Assembly (NCBI GenBank): GCA_963697205.1
Contig: CAVONB010000011.1
Span: forward strand, 124,001-188,000
Direction: 5' to 3'
DNA length: 64,000 bases
Source of the DNA: CAVONB01 sp963697205
Lineage (GTDB): Bacteria > Pseudomonadota > Alphaproteobacteria > Rhizobiales > Hyphomicrobiaceae
Part shown: piece after piece, positions 1 through 9,945 of the stretch
How the letters are laid out: every line of letters begins with the position of its first letter
Numbering within the stretch: position 1 is the stretch's first letter
Translations under genes and position numbers: made by a program
The notes under the pieces: generated by a model
Told to the model about the DNA's origin: nothing
Seen by the model: only the letters and a program-made list of their open reading frames with translations
The model's database searches: none

Positions 1-1239
1 CCCGAGGACATCCGCGCCTTCACGTCGCCGCCCGCCGGGCACGACCCGCTCCTGTTTCGAATAGACGACATCGCCCCCTTGCAGGACCGCCGCGTCGGCC
101 GCCTGTTCCGCCGCGAGCCCTACGAGCCCCTTGGCATTCGCCTCGGCTCCTTCGTCGTCTTCCCGCAGATGGAGTTGGCCGGCGTCGCCTTCTCCAATGT
201 GCTGTCGAGCCCGCAGGCCCGGTCCGACCGGGCCCTCGCGGTGATCACCGAGATGCGCGCCGTCTCCGATTGGCGCTGGCACGGTCTGGAGGTGCGCGCG
301 CGCGGCGATTACACCTTCCACGACACCTTTGACAGCGAGGACGACCGCCGCCAGCTGATCGAGGCGCGCGGCCGCATCGACGCCACATCGCGCACCAACC
401 TCCAGGCGCTCGCGTCGCGCGAGGTCAGCCAGGAGAGCCGCACCGGCGTCAACCCGGCCACGGCCACGAATCGGGCAGACGTGACCACGACCAACCTCGC
501 AGCCAGCCTGAACCATCGGTTCAATCGACTGTCGCTGCAGTTGCGCGGCGGCGTCACCGAGGTCGACGTCGGGCGCGTGCGCACGCCGGGCTCGAGCCTG
601 ACCAATGCCGAAAAGGACGTCCGCACGACCGAAGAGGCCGTCCGCGCCACCTATGAGCTGAAACCCACGCTGTCGGTCTTCGGCGAGGTTGCCACCAACC
701 AGCGCGACTATCACACCGCGCCCGCCGACGGCATCCGCCGCGACTCCGACGGCGCGCGTCTGCGCGTCGGGCTGGGCTTCGGCACCACCGGCGAATGGCT
801 GCGCGGCGAGGCGAGCATCGGTTGGGGCCGCCAGGATTACGATGACCGTCTGCGCTCGATCGACGGCTTCCTGTTCGACGCCAATCTCGCCTATCGCATG
901 ACGCCGCTGACGACCCTGCTGCTCACAGGACGCACCGAGTTCTCCGACAGCCTCGATCCGGGCGTGACGGGTGCGGTCGGCCGCACACTCGGCCTGGAGG
1001 CGCGCCACGTCTTCCGCGCCTGGCTGATCGGCTCGGCGGCACTGACGACGACCCGCTACGATTTCACCGGCTCACCGGCCGAGGAGCAGACCACGACGGC
1101 AAGCCTCGGGCTGGAATACTACATCTCGCGCGAAATCATGCTGTTCGGTCGCTATCAGCACCAGTGGTTCGACTCCAACGCCGCCGGTGCCGACTGGCAG
1201 GCCGACGAAGCCCGTCTCGGCGTCCGCATCCGCCACTGA
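1..1239 (+). CDS. Outer-membrane beta-barrel protein (BBP2-like), 5' end cut off by window
   Basis: The frame is open from base 1 to the TGA at 1237-1239, so the start and signal peptide lie upstream. The visible part (about 412 residues) opens with a P-L-G-I-R-L-G-S-F-V-V-F-P stretch followed by many alternating hydrophobic/polar segments rich in Arg, Asp, Tyr and Thr, and it ends on an aromatic-poor ...VRIRH strand. This is the pattern of the putative beta-barrel porin 2 family, which commonly sits beside Wza-type export genes. It would be an outer-membrane barrel, possibly a surface-polysaccharide accessory; that role is inferred from family context and from the export gene about 9 kb away. 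An apparent TTG start at 79 is internal to the gene. Confidence 0.75.
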   Translation, partial: PEDIRAFTSPPAGHDPLLFRIDDIAPLQDRRVGRLFRREPYEPLGIRLGSFVVFPQMELAGVAFSNVLSSPQARSDRALAVITEMRAVSDWRWHGLEVRARGDYTFHDTFDSEDDRRQLIEARGRIDATSRTNLQALASREVSQESRTGVNPATATNRADVTTTNLAASLNHRFNRLSLQLRGGVTEVDVGRVRTPGSSLTNAEKDVRTTEEAVRATYELKPTLSVFGEVATNQRDYHTAPADGIRRDSDGARLRVGLGFGTTGEWLRGEASIGWGRQDYDDRLRSIDGFLFDANLAYRMTPLTTLLLTGRTEFSDSLDPGVTGAVGRTLGLEARHVFRAWLIGSAALTTTRYDFTGSPAEEQTTTASLGLEYYISREIMLFGRYQHQWFDSNAAGADWQADEARLGVRIRH

Positions 1240-1270
1240 GGCTGCGAGCTTGCGCGCGCCTCGGGCAGCG

Positions 1271-1690
1271 CTAGTCGGGCTTGGGCTCGCGCACCATCAC
1301 GATCTGCGTCTGCGTCACCTGCGCGAGCAGCTTCCCCTCGTCGTCCGTGATGCGCGTCTGCCAGACGTTGGTGCGCTTGCCGCGGTGCAACGGAACGGAT
1401 TCCCCGTGCAGGTATCCGCCGAGCTTCCCCGGCGCGAAGAAATTCGTCTTGCTCTCGATCGTCGCCGTGGTCGCCCCCTTCGGCAGGTTGGCGATGGTGC
1501 CGATCGCGCCCAGGTGGTCGGCGAACGCCATGTACGCGCCGCCGTGCACGACGTTGTTGCCGTTGCCGACGAAGTCTGCGGCCTTCATGCGGCCGATCAC
1601 GCGCTCCGGCGTCACGCTGTCGAGCTCGATCCCCAGATGACGCATTAGCGCCGGCGGGCGCTCCGTGAAGCGCTTGAGTAGGTCGGACAA
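1271..1690 (-). CDS. PaaI-family hotdog-fold thioesterase
   Basis: A 139-residue protein of single hotdog-domain length. The N-terminal half holds the family signature N-N-V-V-H-G-G-A-Y-M-A-F-A-D, in which HGG and the following acidic residue form the usual acyl-CoA thioesterase active region. The expected enzyme hydrolyses acyl- or aryl-CoA thioesters in the cytoplasm; the substrate cannot be read from sequence. It is convergent with the barrel gene and lies 24 bases downstream of the flavin monooxygenase on the same strand, so co-transcription with it is plausible. Confidence 0.85.
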   Translation of the reverse strand: MSDLLKRFTERPPALMRHLGIELDSVTPERVIGRMKAADFVGNGNNVVHGGAYMAFADHLGAIGTIANLPKGATTATIESKTNFFAPGKLGGYLHGESVPLHRGKRTNVWQTRITDDEGKLLAQVTQTQIVMVREPKPD

Positions 1691-1714
1691 GGATCGGGCT
1701 CCCGTGTTCGCTGG

Positions 1715-3070
1715 TTATTCCGCCGCCGCCGCCGCCCACTGCTGCGTTGGCCACGTCGGCCGCGGCAACCCGAGGTTCTCGCGCAGGGTGCTGCCGGCAT
1801 ACGCGGTACGGAAAATTCCGCGCCGCTGCAACTCCGGCACGACGAGCTCGACGAATTGCTTAAGGGTGTGAGGGATGAGGGCTGGCATCACGTTGAAGCC
1901 GTCGCAGGCGCCCGTCGTGAACCACTCTTCCATCGTGTCGGCGATCTGCTTGGGCGTGCCGGTCAGCTGGAAGTGCCCGCGCGACGGCGCGAACGTGCCG
2001 TAGAGTTGGCGCACCGTCAGCTTCTCGCGCTTGGCCATTTCGATCAGCATGTCGGCGCGGCTCGCCGACACCTTGCTCGGCGCGATCTCCGGCAGCGGCC
2101 CGTCCACGTCGATGCCCGACAGGTCGGTGTCGAGCCGCTTCGACAGGAGATTGAGGCCGGACACCGGGTCCGTCAGCGCTTGCAACTCGTCGAACGCGCG
2201 CTTGGCCTCGTCCTCCGTCTCCCCGATCGTCACGTAGAGGCCCGGCATCACCTTGAGGCTATCGGGATCGCGCCCGTGCGCGACCACGCGCGCCTTGAGG
2301 TCGGCGTAGAAGGTGCGCGCAGCCTCGATCGTGCGGTGGACAGCGAAGATCACCTCCGCCGTTTCCGCCGCAAGCTCTCGACCGTCCTCCGACGCGCCGG
2401 CCTGCACGATGATCGGTTCGCCCTGCCGCGACGGCGGCACGTTGAGCGGCCCCTTCACCCGGTAATGCTGGCCCTTGTGCTCGAGGATATGCAGGCGCTT
2501 CTCGTCGATGTAGACGCCGCTCTCCTTGTTGCACAGGAAGGCGCCATCATCGAAAGAGTTCCAAAGTCCCCGCACGACGTGCGCGAACTCGCGCGCCCGC
2601 GCATAGCGCTCCACCTTCGGCAGATGCTCCGCATAGCCGTAGCTTTCCGCTTCCGACGGGTTGGCCGACGTCACGAGGTTCCACGCCGTGCGCCCGCCGC
2701 TGATGAGGTCGAACGAGGCGAAGCGGCGGGCCAGAGAGAACGGATCGTTATAGGTGGTGCTCGCCGTCACCGCGAAGCCGAGGTGCTTGGTGTGTTGCGA
2801 CAGCGCGCACATCAGCACGAACGGCTCGATGCGCGTATTGTAGCGTTCGCGCACCATGGCATCGAGGCTGCCCTGCCAGAACGTCAGCGTGTCCGCCATG
2901 AAGAACATGTCGAACAGGCCGCGCTCGGCGAGCTGCGCTGTCTCGATCAAGTGAGGGAGGTTCCACGGCGCGTCCGCTGTCGACTGGGGATGCCGCCACG
3001 CCGACAGGTGATGGCCGCACGGCCAGTTGAACATGCCGAGCCGCATCTGGCCCATCGGTGCCGTCGCCAT
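1715..3070 (-). CDS. LLM-class flavin-dependent monooxygenase, NtaA/SnaA/DszA type
   Basis: About 451 residues, the usual length for the bacterial luciferase-like NtaA/SnaA/DszA oxygenases, which use reduced FMN from a separate reductase. Family features include the N-terminal M-R-L-G-M-F-N-W-P-C-G-H-H, W-R-H-P, a D-L-I-S-G-G-R-T-A-W-N-L-V-T-S segment, and E-P-I-I-V-Q-A-G-A-S for FMN phosphate binding. The frame extends upstream, but ATG 3070 is preceded by a strong GAGGAGG Shine-Dalgarno and begins exactly where family homology begins. Substrates of relatives include nitrilotriacetate and dibenzothiophene sulfone; the substrate here is unknown. The NAD(P)H:FMN reductase partner is not adjacent. 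Confidence 0.85.
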   Translation of the reverse strand: MATAPMGQMRLGMFNWPCGHHLSAWRHPQSTADAPWNLPHLIETAQLAERGLFDMFFMADTLTFWQGSLDAMVRERYNTRIEPFVLMCALSQHTKHLGFAVTASTTYNDPFSLARRFASFDLISGGRTAWNLVTSANPSEAESYGYAEHLPKVERYARAREFAHVVRGLWNSFDDGAFLCNKESGVYIDEKRLHILEHKGQHYRVKGPLNVPPSRQGEPIIVQAGASEDGRELAAETAEVIFAVHRTIEAARTFYADLKARVVAHGRDPDSLKVMPGLYVTIGETEDEAKRAFDELQALTDPVSGLNLLSKRLDTDLSGIDVDGPLPEIAPSKVSASRADMLIEMAKREKLTVRQLYGTFAPSRGHFQLTGTPKQIADTMEEWFTTGACDGFNVMPALIPHTLKQFVELVVPELQRRGIFRTAYAGSTLRENLGLPRPTWPTQQWAAAAAE

Positions 3071-3224
3071 CGCGTCCTCCTCTCGTAATCCGCTCTGCCA
3101 GCAGGGCCTATTCGCGGCCCCCGGCGGACTTAACCCGTTGTTTCGAGCGTTCGTTTGATCCGTGTCAGATTGTGCCACCTGCCGGCGGCATGGCAAGTTG
3201 ACGAAGTGTCCCCTCTGACCCGCG

Positions 3225-4052
3225 TCAGCCGGCCAACTCCCGCCCGCGCTTGGTTGCCGCGGCCACGGCCTCCGTCATCAGCTGTTCGAGTCCGGCCCTA
3301 TCACGCATCAGCACGTCCAGCGCGGCAGCCGTCGTGCCGCCGGGTGAGGTGACGTTCTTTCTGAGCGTCGCCGGATCGAGGCCCGACTGGCGAAGCAATT
3401 CGCCCGAGCCCGACACGGTCACATTTGCGAGTCGTTGCGCGAGTTCGGCATCGAGCCCGGCCGCCCGACCCGCCGCCGCCAACGCCTCGGCGAGCAGGAA
3501 CACATAGGCCGGGCCCGAGCCCGAAACCGCCGTCACCGGATCGATCAGCGCCTCGTCGTCGACCCAAGCCACCTCGCCGACGGCGGTCAGCAGGTCGGTG
3601 GCGAGCGCGCGTTGCCCCGCCGTCACCGCCCCGTTCGGGCAGCACACCGTGATGCCGCGACCGATCGCGGCGGGCGTGTTCGGCATCGCCCGCACCACGG
3701 CGCTGCCCGGCGCCAGGTGCGCCTCGAAACTCGCAATCGTGCGCCCCGCCGCGATCGACAGCGTCAGCGTGCCGGGTCCCGCCGACGTCGCCACGCCCTG
3801 AAACACTGCCTCCATCACCTGCGGCTTGACTGACATCACGATCACCGCGGGCGGCCGATCGAACGGGCCGGCGTCGGCGCCCCAGGCGATGCCGTGGCGC
3901 TCCAGCAGCGCAGCCACCTCCGGCGGCGGTTGCGGGTCCTGCACGCGCACCATCCGGGGATCGAGGCCGCGCTCCAGCCATCCGGCCAGCATCGCGCCAC
4001 CCATCTTGCCGGCTCCCACCAGCACGAGCGGTCCCTCGAGCGTCAGCGTCAT
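3225..4052 (-). CDS. proC: Pyrroline-5-carboxylate reductase
   Basis: 275 residues, normal for ProC, which reduces 1-pyrroline-5-carboxylate to proline with NAD(P)H. The N-terminal Rossmann motif is V-G-A-G-K-M-G-G-A-M. M-S-V-K-P-Q, V-R-A-M-P-N-T-P and the C-terminal P5C signature (S-G-S-G-P-A-Y ... L-R-K-N-V-T-S-P-G-G-T-T) are all intact. Start 4052 is chosen because AAGGAGA lies 7 bases upstream and the Rossmann strand follows directly; the 28 extra upstream codons look non-coding. The gene is divergent from ftsH across about 216 bases, with a 154-base gap to the next gene on its own strand. Confidence 0.95.
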   Translation of the reverse strand: MTLTLEGPLVLVGAGKMGGAMLAGWLERGLDPRMVRVQDPQPPPEVAALLERHGIAWGADAGPFDRPPAVIVMSVKPQVMEAVFQGVATSAGPGTLTLSIAAGRTIASFEAHLAPGSAVVRAMPNTPAAIGRGITVCCPNGAVTAGQRALATDLLTAVGEVAWVDDEALIDPVTAVSGSGPAYVFLLAEALAAAGRAAGLDAELAQRLANVTVSGSGELLRQSGLDPATLRKNVTSPGGTTAAALDVLMRDRAGLEQLMTEAVAAATKRGRELAG

Positions 4053-4268
4053 CTTCGTCTCCTTAACCATAACAGCGCGCATGCCGCTTCGGACATGAGG
4101 ATCGGCGAGCTTGCTCGCGCGCTTGCGTGCAACCATACACTATCGCGAGGAACGTCATCGCCAGCACGGCGTTCGTCAGTGTACCGTAGGCGCCGGCCGG
4201 GCGGGTCTCCCGCGCGAAGCGGGTGCCCACGATCGCGCATGTGGCTTGCGTCCGCCAAGGGATCTCCG

Positions 4269-6341
4269 ATGGACAAGAAGAACCAGCTCAATCTTTGGTA
4301 CGTCTTCGCCGCCTTCGGCCTGCTCATGCTGTTCCAGGCGTGGTGGACCGCAGCCAACGTCGAACGCCTCCCCTACAGCGAGTTCATGAAGCAGTTGAAG
4401 GACGGCAAGATCGAGGAGGTCGTTGTCTATCCCGACCGCATCGAGGGCCAGTTCAAGACCGCGAGCAAGACCGGCCGCGAGCTGTTCACGACCAACCGCG
4501 TGCAGGAGGACGTCGCCGGCGATCTGGCCAAGTACGACGTCAAATTTCGCGGCGCGCAGGAATCGACGCTGATTCCCACCATTCTGTCGTGGGTCATTCC
4601 CATCCTCCTGTTCTTCGCACTATGGCAATGGTTCTTCCGCTCCTACGCCGAGAAGCAGGGCATGGGCGGATTGATGAACATCGGCAAGAGCCGCGCCAAG
4701 ATCGTCGTGCAAAAGGACACCGGCGTCACCTTCGCCGACGTGGCCGGCGTCGACGAGGCCAAGGCCGAGTTGAAGGAGATCGTCGACTTTCTGAAGAACC
4801 CGGAGCACTACGGCCGCCTCGGCGCGCGCATCCCCAAGGGTATCCTCCTGGTCGGCCCGCCCGGCACCGGCAAGACGCTGCTCGCCAAGGCCGTCGCGGG
4901 CGAGGCTGCCGTGCCGTTCTTCTTCATCTCCGGCTCCGAGTTCATCGAGATGTTCGTCGGCGTCGGCGCCGCGCGCGTGCGCGATCTTTTCGAGCAGGCG
5001 CGCAAAGCCAAGCCCTGCATCATCTTCATCGACGAGCTCGACAGCCTCGGCCGCAGCCGCGCAGGCAATGTGGGGGGCGGCGGCTACGACGAGAAGGAGC
5101 AGACGCTGAACCAGCTGCTCGCCGAGCTCGACGGCTTCGATCCGCGCGAGGGCATTGTTCTGCTCGCCGCGACGAACCGGCCCGAGGTGCTCGATCAGGC
5201 CCTGACGCGCGCGGGACGCTTCGACCGCCAGGTGGTCGTCGATCGGCCCGAGAAGGGCGGGCGCGCCGCGATCCTGCGCGTTCACATGCGCAAGATTACG
5301 CTCGCGCCCGACGTGGACATCGATCAGGTGGCCCAGATCACGCCAGGCTTCACCGGTGCCGATCTGGCGAACCTCGTCAACGAGGCCGCGTTGAACGCCA
5401 CGCGCCGCAACGGCAAGCACGTCACCATGGACGACTTCACCCGCGCCGTGGAGCGTCTCGTCGCCGGCATCGAGAAGCGCTCGCGCCTGCTTCACCCCAA
5501 GGAACGCAAGACCGTCGCTTATCACGAGATGGGTCACGCGCTCGTCGCGTCCGCGCTGCCCGGCGCCGATCCCGTGCACAAGGTCTCCATCATCCCGCGC
5601 GGCATCGGCGCGCTCGGTTACACCATGACGCGGCCGACCGAGGACCGCTTTCTCATCTCGCGCGTGGACCTGGAGAATCGCATGGCCGTGCTGATGGGCG
5701 GTCGCGCGGCCGAGGAAATCGTGTTCGGTGAGATTTCGACCGGCGCTGCCGACGACCTCGACAAGACGACCGACATCGCCCGCCAGATGGTGACGCGTTT
5801 TGGCATGATCCCAAAGCTCGGCCAGGTCGTCTACGAGCAGAACCGCAATGTGTTCCTGGGCGAGACGGCGATCACAACCGGGGCGAGGTCTTATTCCGAG
5901 GACACCGCGCGCGAGATCGACATCGCCATCCGCGCCCTCGTCGAGTCGGCCTACGCCAGGGCCAAGGACGTCTTGACCCGCCGCCGCGGCGAACTGGACG
6001 AGGGCACGCGCCTGCTGCTCGACAAGGAGACGTTGACGCCGGCCGAGTTCCCCGCATTGAACCCGGCTGCGGTGGCGAAAGCCGCTGCCACCGAGCGCGC
6101 TCAGCAGACGAGCAAGCCGCCTCCGGCGCCACCAGGCAGCCCCGTGCCCGCGCCAGCACTCGCCGGCAACCCACCCGGTGCACCCACGCCGCCGGTTTCG
6201 GCGTCGCCGCCGGCACGCACGCCATCGACCGTCGCCGCCACTGGCGTCACGTCCCCTGGCATCGCTGCTGCGCCCAGCACCGACGCAGTCCGCGACCCCG
6301 AGACGTCAACGCGCGCGGCCTTTGCCGGAAGTCGCGTCTGA
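4269..6341 (+). CDS. ftsH: FtsH-family AAA+ zinc metalloprotease, second-type paralogue with Pro/Ala-rich tail
   Basis: 690 residues. Membrane segments at about 9-27 and 101-123 flank a periplasmic loop. The AAA+ module has Walker A GPPGTGKT (196-203), Walker [12 protein letters not shown] and an intact second region of homology with the R-F-D arginine fingers. The zinc site is H-E-M-G-H at 419-423 (usual FtsH: H-E-A-G-H), with peptidase homology continuing to about 600. The last ~85 residues are a Pro/Ala/Thr-rich tail with no recognisable fold. It should degrade membrane and short-lived cytosolic proteins. It lacks the tilS/glmM neighbourhood of the main alphaproteobacterial ftsH, and the HEMGH variant and tail also suggest a secondary paralogue. 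ATG 4269 is chosen because TM1 follows it directly. Confidence 0.92.
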   Translation: MDKKNQLNLWYVFAAFGLLMLFQAWWTAANVERLPYSEFMKQLKDGKIEEVVVYPDRIEGQFKTASKTGRELFTTNRVQEDVAGDLAKYDVKFRGAQESTLIPTILSWVIPILLFFALWQWFFRSYAEKQGMGGLMNIGKSRAKIVVQKDTGVTFADVAGVDEAKAELKEIVDFLKNPEHYGRLGARIPKGILLVGPPGTGKTLLAKAVAGEAAVPFFFISGSEFIEMFVGVGAARVRDLFEQARKAKPCIIFIDELDSLGRSRAGNVGGGGYDEKEQTLNQLLAELDGFDPREGIVLLAATNRPEVLDQALTRAGRFDRQVVVDRPEKGGRAAILRVHMRKITLAPDVDIDQVAQITPGFTGADLANLVNEAALNATRRNGKHVTMDDFTRAVERLVAGIEKRSRLLHPKERKTVAYHEMGHALVASALPGADPVHKVSIIPRGIGALGYTMTRPTEDRFLISRVDLENRMAVLMGGRAAEEIVFGEISTGAADDLDKTTDIARQMVTRFGMIPKLGQVVYEQNRNVFLGETAITTGARSYSEDTAREIDIAIRALVESAYARAKDVLTRRRGELDEGTRLLLDKETLTPAEFPALNPAAVAKAAATERAQQTSKPPPAPPGSPVPAPALAGNPPGAPTPPVSASPPARTPSTVAATGVTSPGIAAAPSTDAVRDPETSTRAAFAGSRV

Positions 6342-6373
6342 CGCTTAGGCAGTGGTCCGCCGTCCCGGAGGTT

Positions 6374-7027
6374 TCACGGATAGAGCCGCTGGCGCACCCA
6401 CGGCGCGGCGGCGCTCTCGCGCACGAACTGAACGCGCTCGTGCAGGCGAAACGGCCGGTCGTGCCAGAACTCCATTTCGACCGGTGTCACGCGGAAGCCC
6501 GACCAGTGCGGTGGCCGCGGAATTTCGCCGAGCGGATAGCGCGCGGTATAGCCGGCCACCGCTTTCTCCAGCGCAAAGCGGCTCTCCAGCGGCCGCGACT
6601 GCGCGCTGGCCCATGCGCCGAGCCGGCTGCCGCGCGGACGGCTGGCGAAATAGGCGTCCGCCTCCTCCGCTGTCGTCTCGCTCACCAGGCCGCGAATGCG
6701 AACCTGCCGGCGCAGGGACTTCCAGTGGAACAGTAGCGCGGCCTTGTGGCTCGCCAACAGCTCGCGCCCCTTGGCGCTCTCGTAGTTGGTGTAGAACACG
6801 AAACCGCGCTGGGCGTGGTCGGCCGTGTCGAGACCCTTCAACAGCACCATGCGCACGTTGGGCAGCCCGTCCGCGTCCACGCTGGCCAGCACCATCGCGT
6901 TGGAGTCATTGATCTCGTGGCGGCGCGCATCCTTAAACCAGTCCTCGAACAGCCCGAACGGATCGTCCGAAGACACGAAGTCGCCGGCGGGCGGGCCGCC
7001 GTAGTAGTCGGGCTTCGTCTCGCTCAT
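6374..7027 (-). CDS. pdxH: Pyridoxine/pyridoxamine 5'-phosphate oxidase
   Basis: 217 residues, typical length. PdxH is an FMN flavoprotein that oxidises PNP/PMP to PLP. Diagnostic parts are [15 protein letters not shown] (FMN), [39 protein letters not shown], and the C-terminal signature [13 protein letters not shown] followed by W-V-R-Q-R-L-Y-P. All phosphate- and substrate-binding Arg/His residues of the family appear present. It is convergent with ftsH (33 bases between stops). PLP would serve the alpha-oxoamine synthase further along, but no operon link exists. Confidence 0.96.
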   Translation of the reverse strand: MSETKPDYYGGPPAGDFVSSDDPFGLFEDWFKDARRHEINDSNAMVLASVDADGLPNVRMVLLKGLDTADHAQRGFVFYTNYESAKGRELLASHKAALLFHWKSLRRQVRIRGLVSETTAEEADAYFASRPRGSRLGAWASAQSRPLESRFALEKAVAGYTARYPLGEIPRPPHWSGFRVTPVEMEFWHDRPFRLHERVQFVRESAAAPWVRQRLYP

Positions 7028-7230
7028 CGCTGCATCCTCGATCGATCGTTGTCCCGTGCCCGCCTCGCGCGAAGCCGCATCGGCCGAATCCGTTGACGGA
7101 TCGTATCCGCACGCTTCCCGCTGAGACGCTCGGCACGCGCCTTCAGCACCTCTTAACCCAACCCGCGCACACTCGGAAGCCAGCGTTCCCGGATATGGCC
7201 CTGTCGGCGGTTCGCGATGAGGTGTTGTAA

Positions 7231-7722
7231 GTGGCTTTGTGGAGTTCCCGTGTCATGGTGCCTACGTATTGGTATTCGACGTTCGCCGCAGTCATCACGT
7301 CCGGCTTCGTGCTTGCGGCGGCCGTCTTGATGTCAGCGGAGCCGGTGCTCGCCGCCGAGGCGGCGAGCATCGACCGTCCGCTGTCAGCCGCCCCCCCGGG
7401 CATAACCGTCCGCCCCTCGGACGAGGCCGTGCCGGGCATCCCGTCGGCCCCCATGCGCCACCGCCTCGACGCCGGCGATGAGCGCGCCACGCTGGAGGCC
7501 CTGCAACTCACCCTGACCGAGGTCGAGGACGGCTCCACCTTCGTCTGGCACCGCCGCAATGGCCGCGTCTCCGGCCTCTTCCAGCCGACCCGCTCGTTCA
7601 AGGGCGACACCGGCCAGGTCTGCCGCCGCTTCCGCATGATGCTGACCTCAGGCCGCTATTCGCGCCGGCTCGAAGCCATCGCCTGCCGCGACGACACGGG
7701 CGTGTGGACCATCGCAGGCTGA
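7231..7722 (+). CDS. Exported protein with 17-kDa surface-antigen-like C-terminal domain
   Basis: 163 residues from GTG 7231, or 155 from ATG 7255. Both starts precede a hydrophobic export signal ending near V-L-A-A-E-A. After a Pro-rich linker, the C-terminal ~80 residues match the RT0821/Lpp0805-type surface-antigen domain: [27 protein letters not shown] and [10 protein letters not shown]. Two Cys residues could form a disulfide in the periplasm. There is no classical lipobox, so periplasmic or outer-membrane association is inferred. Biochemical function is unknown for the family. Confidence 0.75.
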   Translation: MALWSSRVMVPTYWYSTFAAVITSGFVLAAAVLMSAEPVLAAEAASIDRPLSAAPPGITVRPSDEAVPGIPSAPMRHRLDAGDERATLEALQLTLTEVEDGSTFVWHRRNGRVSGLFQPTRSFKGDTGQVCRRFRMMLTSGRYSRRLEAIACRDDTGVWTIAG

Positions 7723-7787
7723 GGCGCGAGGACCTCTGGCGCTCCAATCCCCCATCCTTTAAGGCAGGGCCCAGGTCCATGCCGACC

Positions 7788-7816
7788 GGCCCCCGCACCG
7801 CGGGGCGCCGGGGGCC
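7788..7816. terminator. GC-rich hairpin between surface-antigen gene and fabI
   Basis: An 8-bp perfect stem GGCCCCCG / CGGGGGCC encloses a 13-base loop, 66 bases after the surface-antigen stop codon. There is no U-run, so intrinsic termination is uncertain; it may instead stabilise the upstream mRNA end. Confidence 0.3.
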
Positions 7817-7890
7817 GCGATCTGGACCGCATCCGGCAATCGTGTAGGATGCGGCCGCAACAACAAGGATGATCGGAGAGTTTGGGGGTC

Positions 7891-8739
7891 ATGGCTGAGA
7901 CAGACCAGGGCGCCGCCGTGCCGCAGGGCACGCTCATGGCCGGCAAGCGCGGCCTCATCATGGGCGTCGCCAACAATCGGTCGATCGCCTGGGGCATTGC
8001 CAAGGCGACGGCCGCCCAAGGCGCCGAGCTGGCGTTCACCTATCAGGGCGACGCCTTGAAGAAGCGCGTCGAGCCGCTGGCCGCCGAGGTCGGCTCCAAT
8101 GTCGTGCTGCCCTGCGACGTCACCGACGCCGCTTCCATGGACGCCGTGTTCGCGGCGCTGAAAGCCAAGTGGGGCCGGCTCGATTTTCTTGTCCACGCCA
8201 TCGCCTTCTCCGACAAGAACGAGCTCGACGGCCGCTACGTCGACACCAGCGAGAAGAACTTCACCCAGTCGATGCTGATCTCCTGCTACTCGCTGACGGC
8301 GCTTGCCCAGCGGGCGGAGAAGCTGATGACGAACGGCGGCTCGCTGCTGACGCTCACCTACTACGGCGCCGAGAAGGTCATGCCGCACTACAACGTCATG
8401 GGCGTCGCCAAGGCCGCGCTCGAGGCGACCGTGCGCTATCTGGCCGCCGACCTCGGCAAGAACGCAATCCGCGTCAACGCGATTTCCGCCGGCCCGATCA
8501 AGACGCTGGCTGCCTCCGGCATCGCCGACTTCCGCTACATCCTGAAGTGGAACGAGTACAACTCCGCGCTGCGGCGGACCGTGACGATCGAGGAGGTCGG
8601 CGGCGCGGCGATGTACCTGCTGTCCGACCTGTCGCGCGGCGTGACCGGCGAGGTCCACCACGTCGACGCCGGCTACCACGTCCAGGGCATGAAGAACGAA
8701 GACGCCCCCGACATTTCAGTGGTCAAGAGCGGCGACTGA
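7891..8739 (+). CDS. fabI: Enoyl-[acyl-carrier-protein] reductase (NADH), FabI type
   Basis: 282 residues. This SDR-superfamily enzyme catalyses the last step of each fatty-acid elongation cycle. It has the FabI cofactor motif G-V-A-N-N-R-S-I-A-W-G and the FabI-specific Tyr-x6-Lys catalytic pair in H-Y-N-V-M-G-V-A-K, plus R-V-N-A-I-S-A-G-P-I-K-T-L-A-A-S-G. ATG 7891 is preceded by GGAGAG and is preferred over the TTG three codons earlier. The MFS gene follows 42 bases later. FabI could supply fatty acyl chains used near the PKS locus, but this is the standard FAS II enzyme and no specific link is shown. Confidence 0.95.
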   Translation: MAETDQGAAVPQGTLMAGKRGLIMGVANNRSIAWGIAKATAAQGAELAFTYQGDALKKRVEPLAAEVGSNVVLPCDVTDAASMDAVFAALKAKWGRLDFLVHAIAFSDKNELDGRYVDTSEKNFTQSMLISCYSLTALAQRAEKLMTNGGSLLTLTYYGAEKVMPHYNVMGVAKAALEATVRYLAADLGKNAIRVNAISAGPIKTLAASGIADFRYILKWNEYNSALRRTVTIEEVGGAAMYLLSDLSRGVTGEVHHVDAGYHVQGMKNEDAPDISVVKSGD

Positions 8740-8781
8740 CGGCCGGCCCGCCCCTTCACCTTCAGCGGTGCCGAGCCCCCG

Positions 8782-9945
8782 ATGTCCGACACCGCCGAGA
8801 TCACTGCCCGTGAGGCCGACCGTGCTTCGGTCGATGCGGCCATCACGCTGGCGCTGACGCTGCCCGGCGACACGGTCCTCTACCTGCTGCTGCCGATTTA
8901 TGCGGCGACGTTCGGTGTCTCGCTGCCCGAAGCCGGACTGCTGCTCGCCGCTAACCGGCTGATCCGCATCGTCGGTTACGGTTGGGTTGCGCGCTTTTAT
9001 GCAGCCCGCGGACCGCGCACGGCCTGCTTGATCGCCACGCTCGGCGCCGCGTTTTCCGCCCTCCTTTATGCGACCTGCTCGGGGCTTTGGCTGCTCCTCG
9101 TGGGGCGGTTGATCTGGGGGCTCTCCTTCGCTGCCATGAACCTCGCCAATCAGGCGTTGCCAACCGCCGTCGCAGAAGGTGCCGCGCGCCGCATGGGCCT
9201 GTCGCGCGCCATCATCTCGGTTGGCCCGGCGATCGGCCTCGTCGCCGGCGGCCTGCTGGCACCCCTTTATGGCCCGCGCGTCGTGTTCTTCGCCCTGGCG
9301 CTTGTCTCGTGCGTGGGCCCGCTGTTTGCCTTGCGCTTGCCAGCCACGCAGGAGCGCGCGCTGGGCGGCGGTCCGCGCTTCGAGCGGCCCGGTGCGATCA
9401 GCATCTGGTCGTTCGCATTTGGATTCACGCTCGATGGGATCTTCATCGTCGGCCTCGGCGTGCTCGCAGCCTCCTACAATTCCGGAGGCGCGGTCCTGGC
9501 GGCGGCACTTGCCATGGCCTTGCGCTACGTGGCCGAGATCGCATTCTCTCCCGTCAGCGGTAGCCTTGCGCAACGCCACGGCGCAAAGGCGTTGCTGGTT
9601 GTTACTTCGCTCGGATCGGCCATTGGCCTGTCGCTGATGGCGATGGAGGGGTGGCTGCTGTGGGGCGCGGTCTTCGCCACGATCGTCCTGCGCGCGCTGG
9701 CGCAACCGCTGACGGCCCCGCTCGTGGCCGAGATCTATCCCGGCGCCGCCCGTGTGCCAGCCCTCGCCCGGCAGGCGACGTGGCGCGACATCGGCGCTGG
9801 CGCCGGCCCCCTCGCCGCAGGCCTGCTGTTTCCGATCGCCGCGCCGCTTGCGATCTACGCCGGGTCCGCCGCACTGCTCGCCGGCGCCACCGTTGCCCTG
9901 ATGCGCTTGCGTCAGGGACCGGCCCGCCTCAATCCCACTGGCTGA
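8782..9945 (+). CDS. MFS transporter
   Basis: 387 residues with about 11-12 hydrophobic segments in two halves separated by a charged loop near residues 190-205 (T-Q-E-R-A-L-G-G-G-P-R-F-E-R). The first intracellular loop has the MFS-like A-R-F-Y-A-A-R-G-P-R. It is likely a drug/metabolite efflux or uptake carrier in the inner membrane; substrate unreadable. It closely follows fabI on the same strand. Its 3' end overlaps the convergent export-lipoprotein gene by 17 bases. Confidence 0.85.
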   Translation: MSDTAEITAREADRASVDAAITLALTLPGDTVLYLLLPIYAATFGVSLPEAGLLLAANRLIRIVGYGWVARFYAARGPRTACLIATLGAAFSALLYATCSGLWLLLVGRLIWGLSFAAMNLANQALPTAVAEGAARRMGLSRAIISVGPAIGLVAGGLLAPLYGPRVVFFALALVSCVGPLFALRLPATQERALGGGPRFERPGAISIWSFAFGFTLDGIFIVGLGVLAASYNSGGAVLAAALAMALRYVAEIAFSPVSGSLAQRHGAKALLVVTSLGSAIGLSLMAMEGWLLWGAVFATIVLRALAQPLTAPLVAEIYPGAARVPALARQATWRDIGAGAGPLAAGLLFPIAAPLAIYAGSAALLAGATVALMRLRQGPARLNPTG

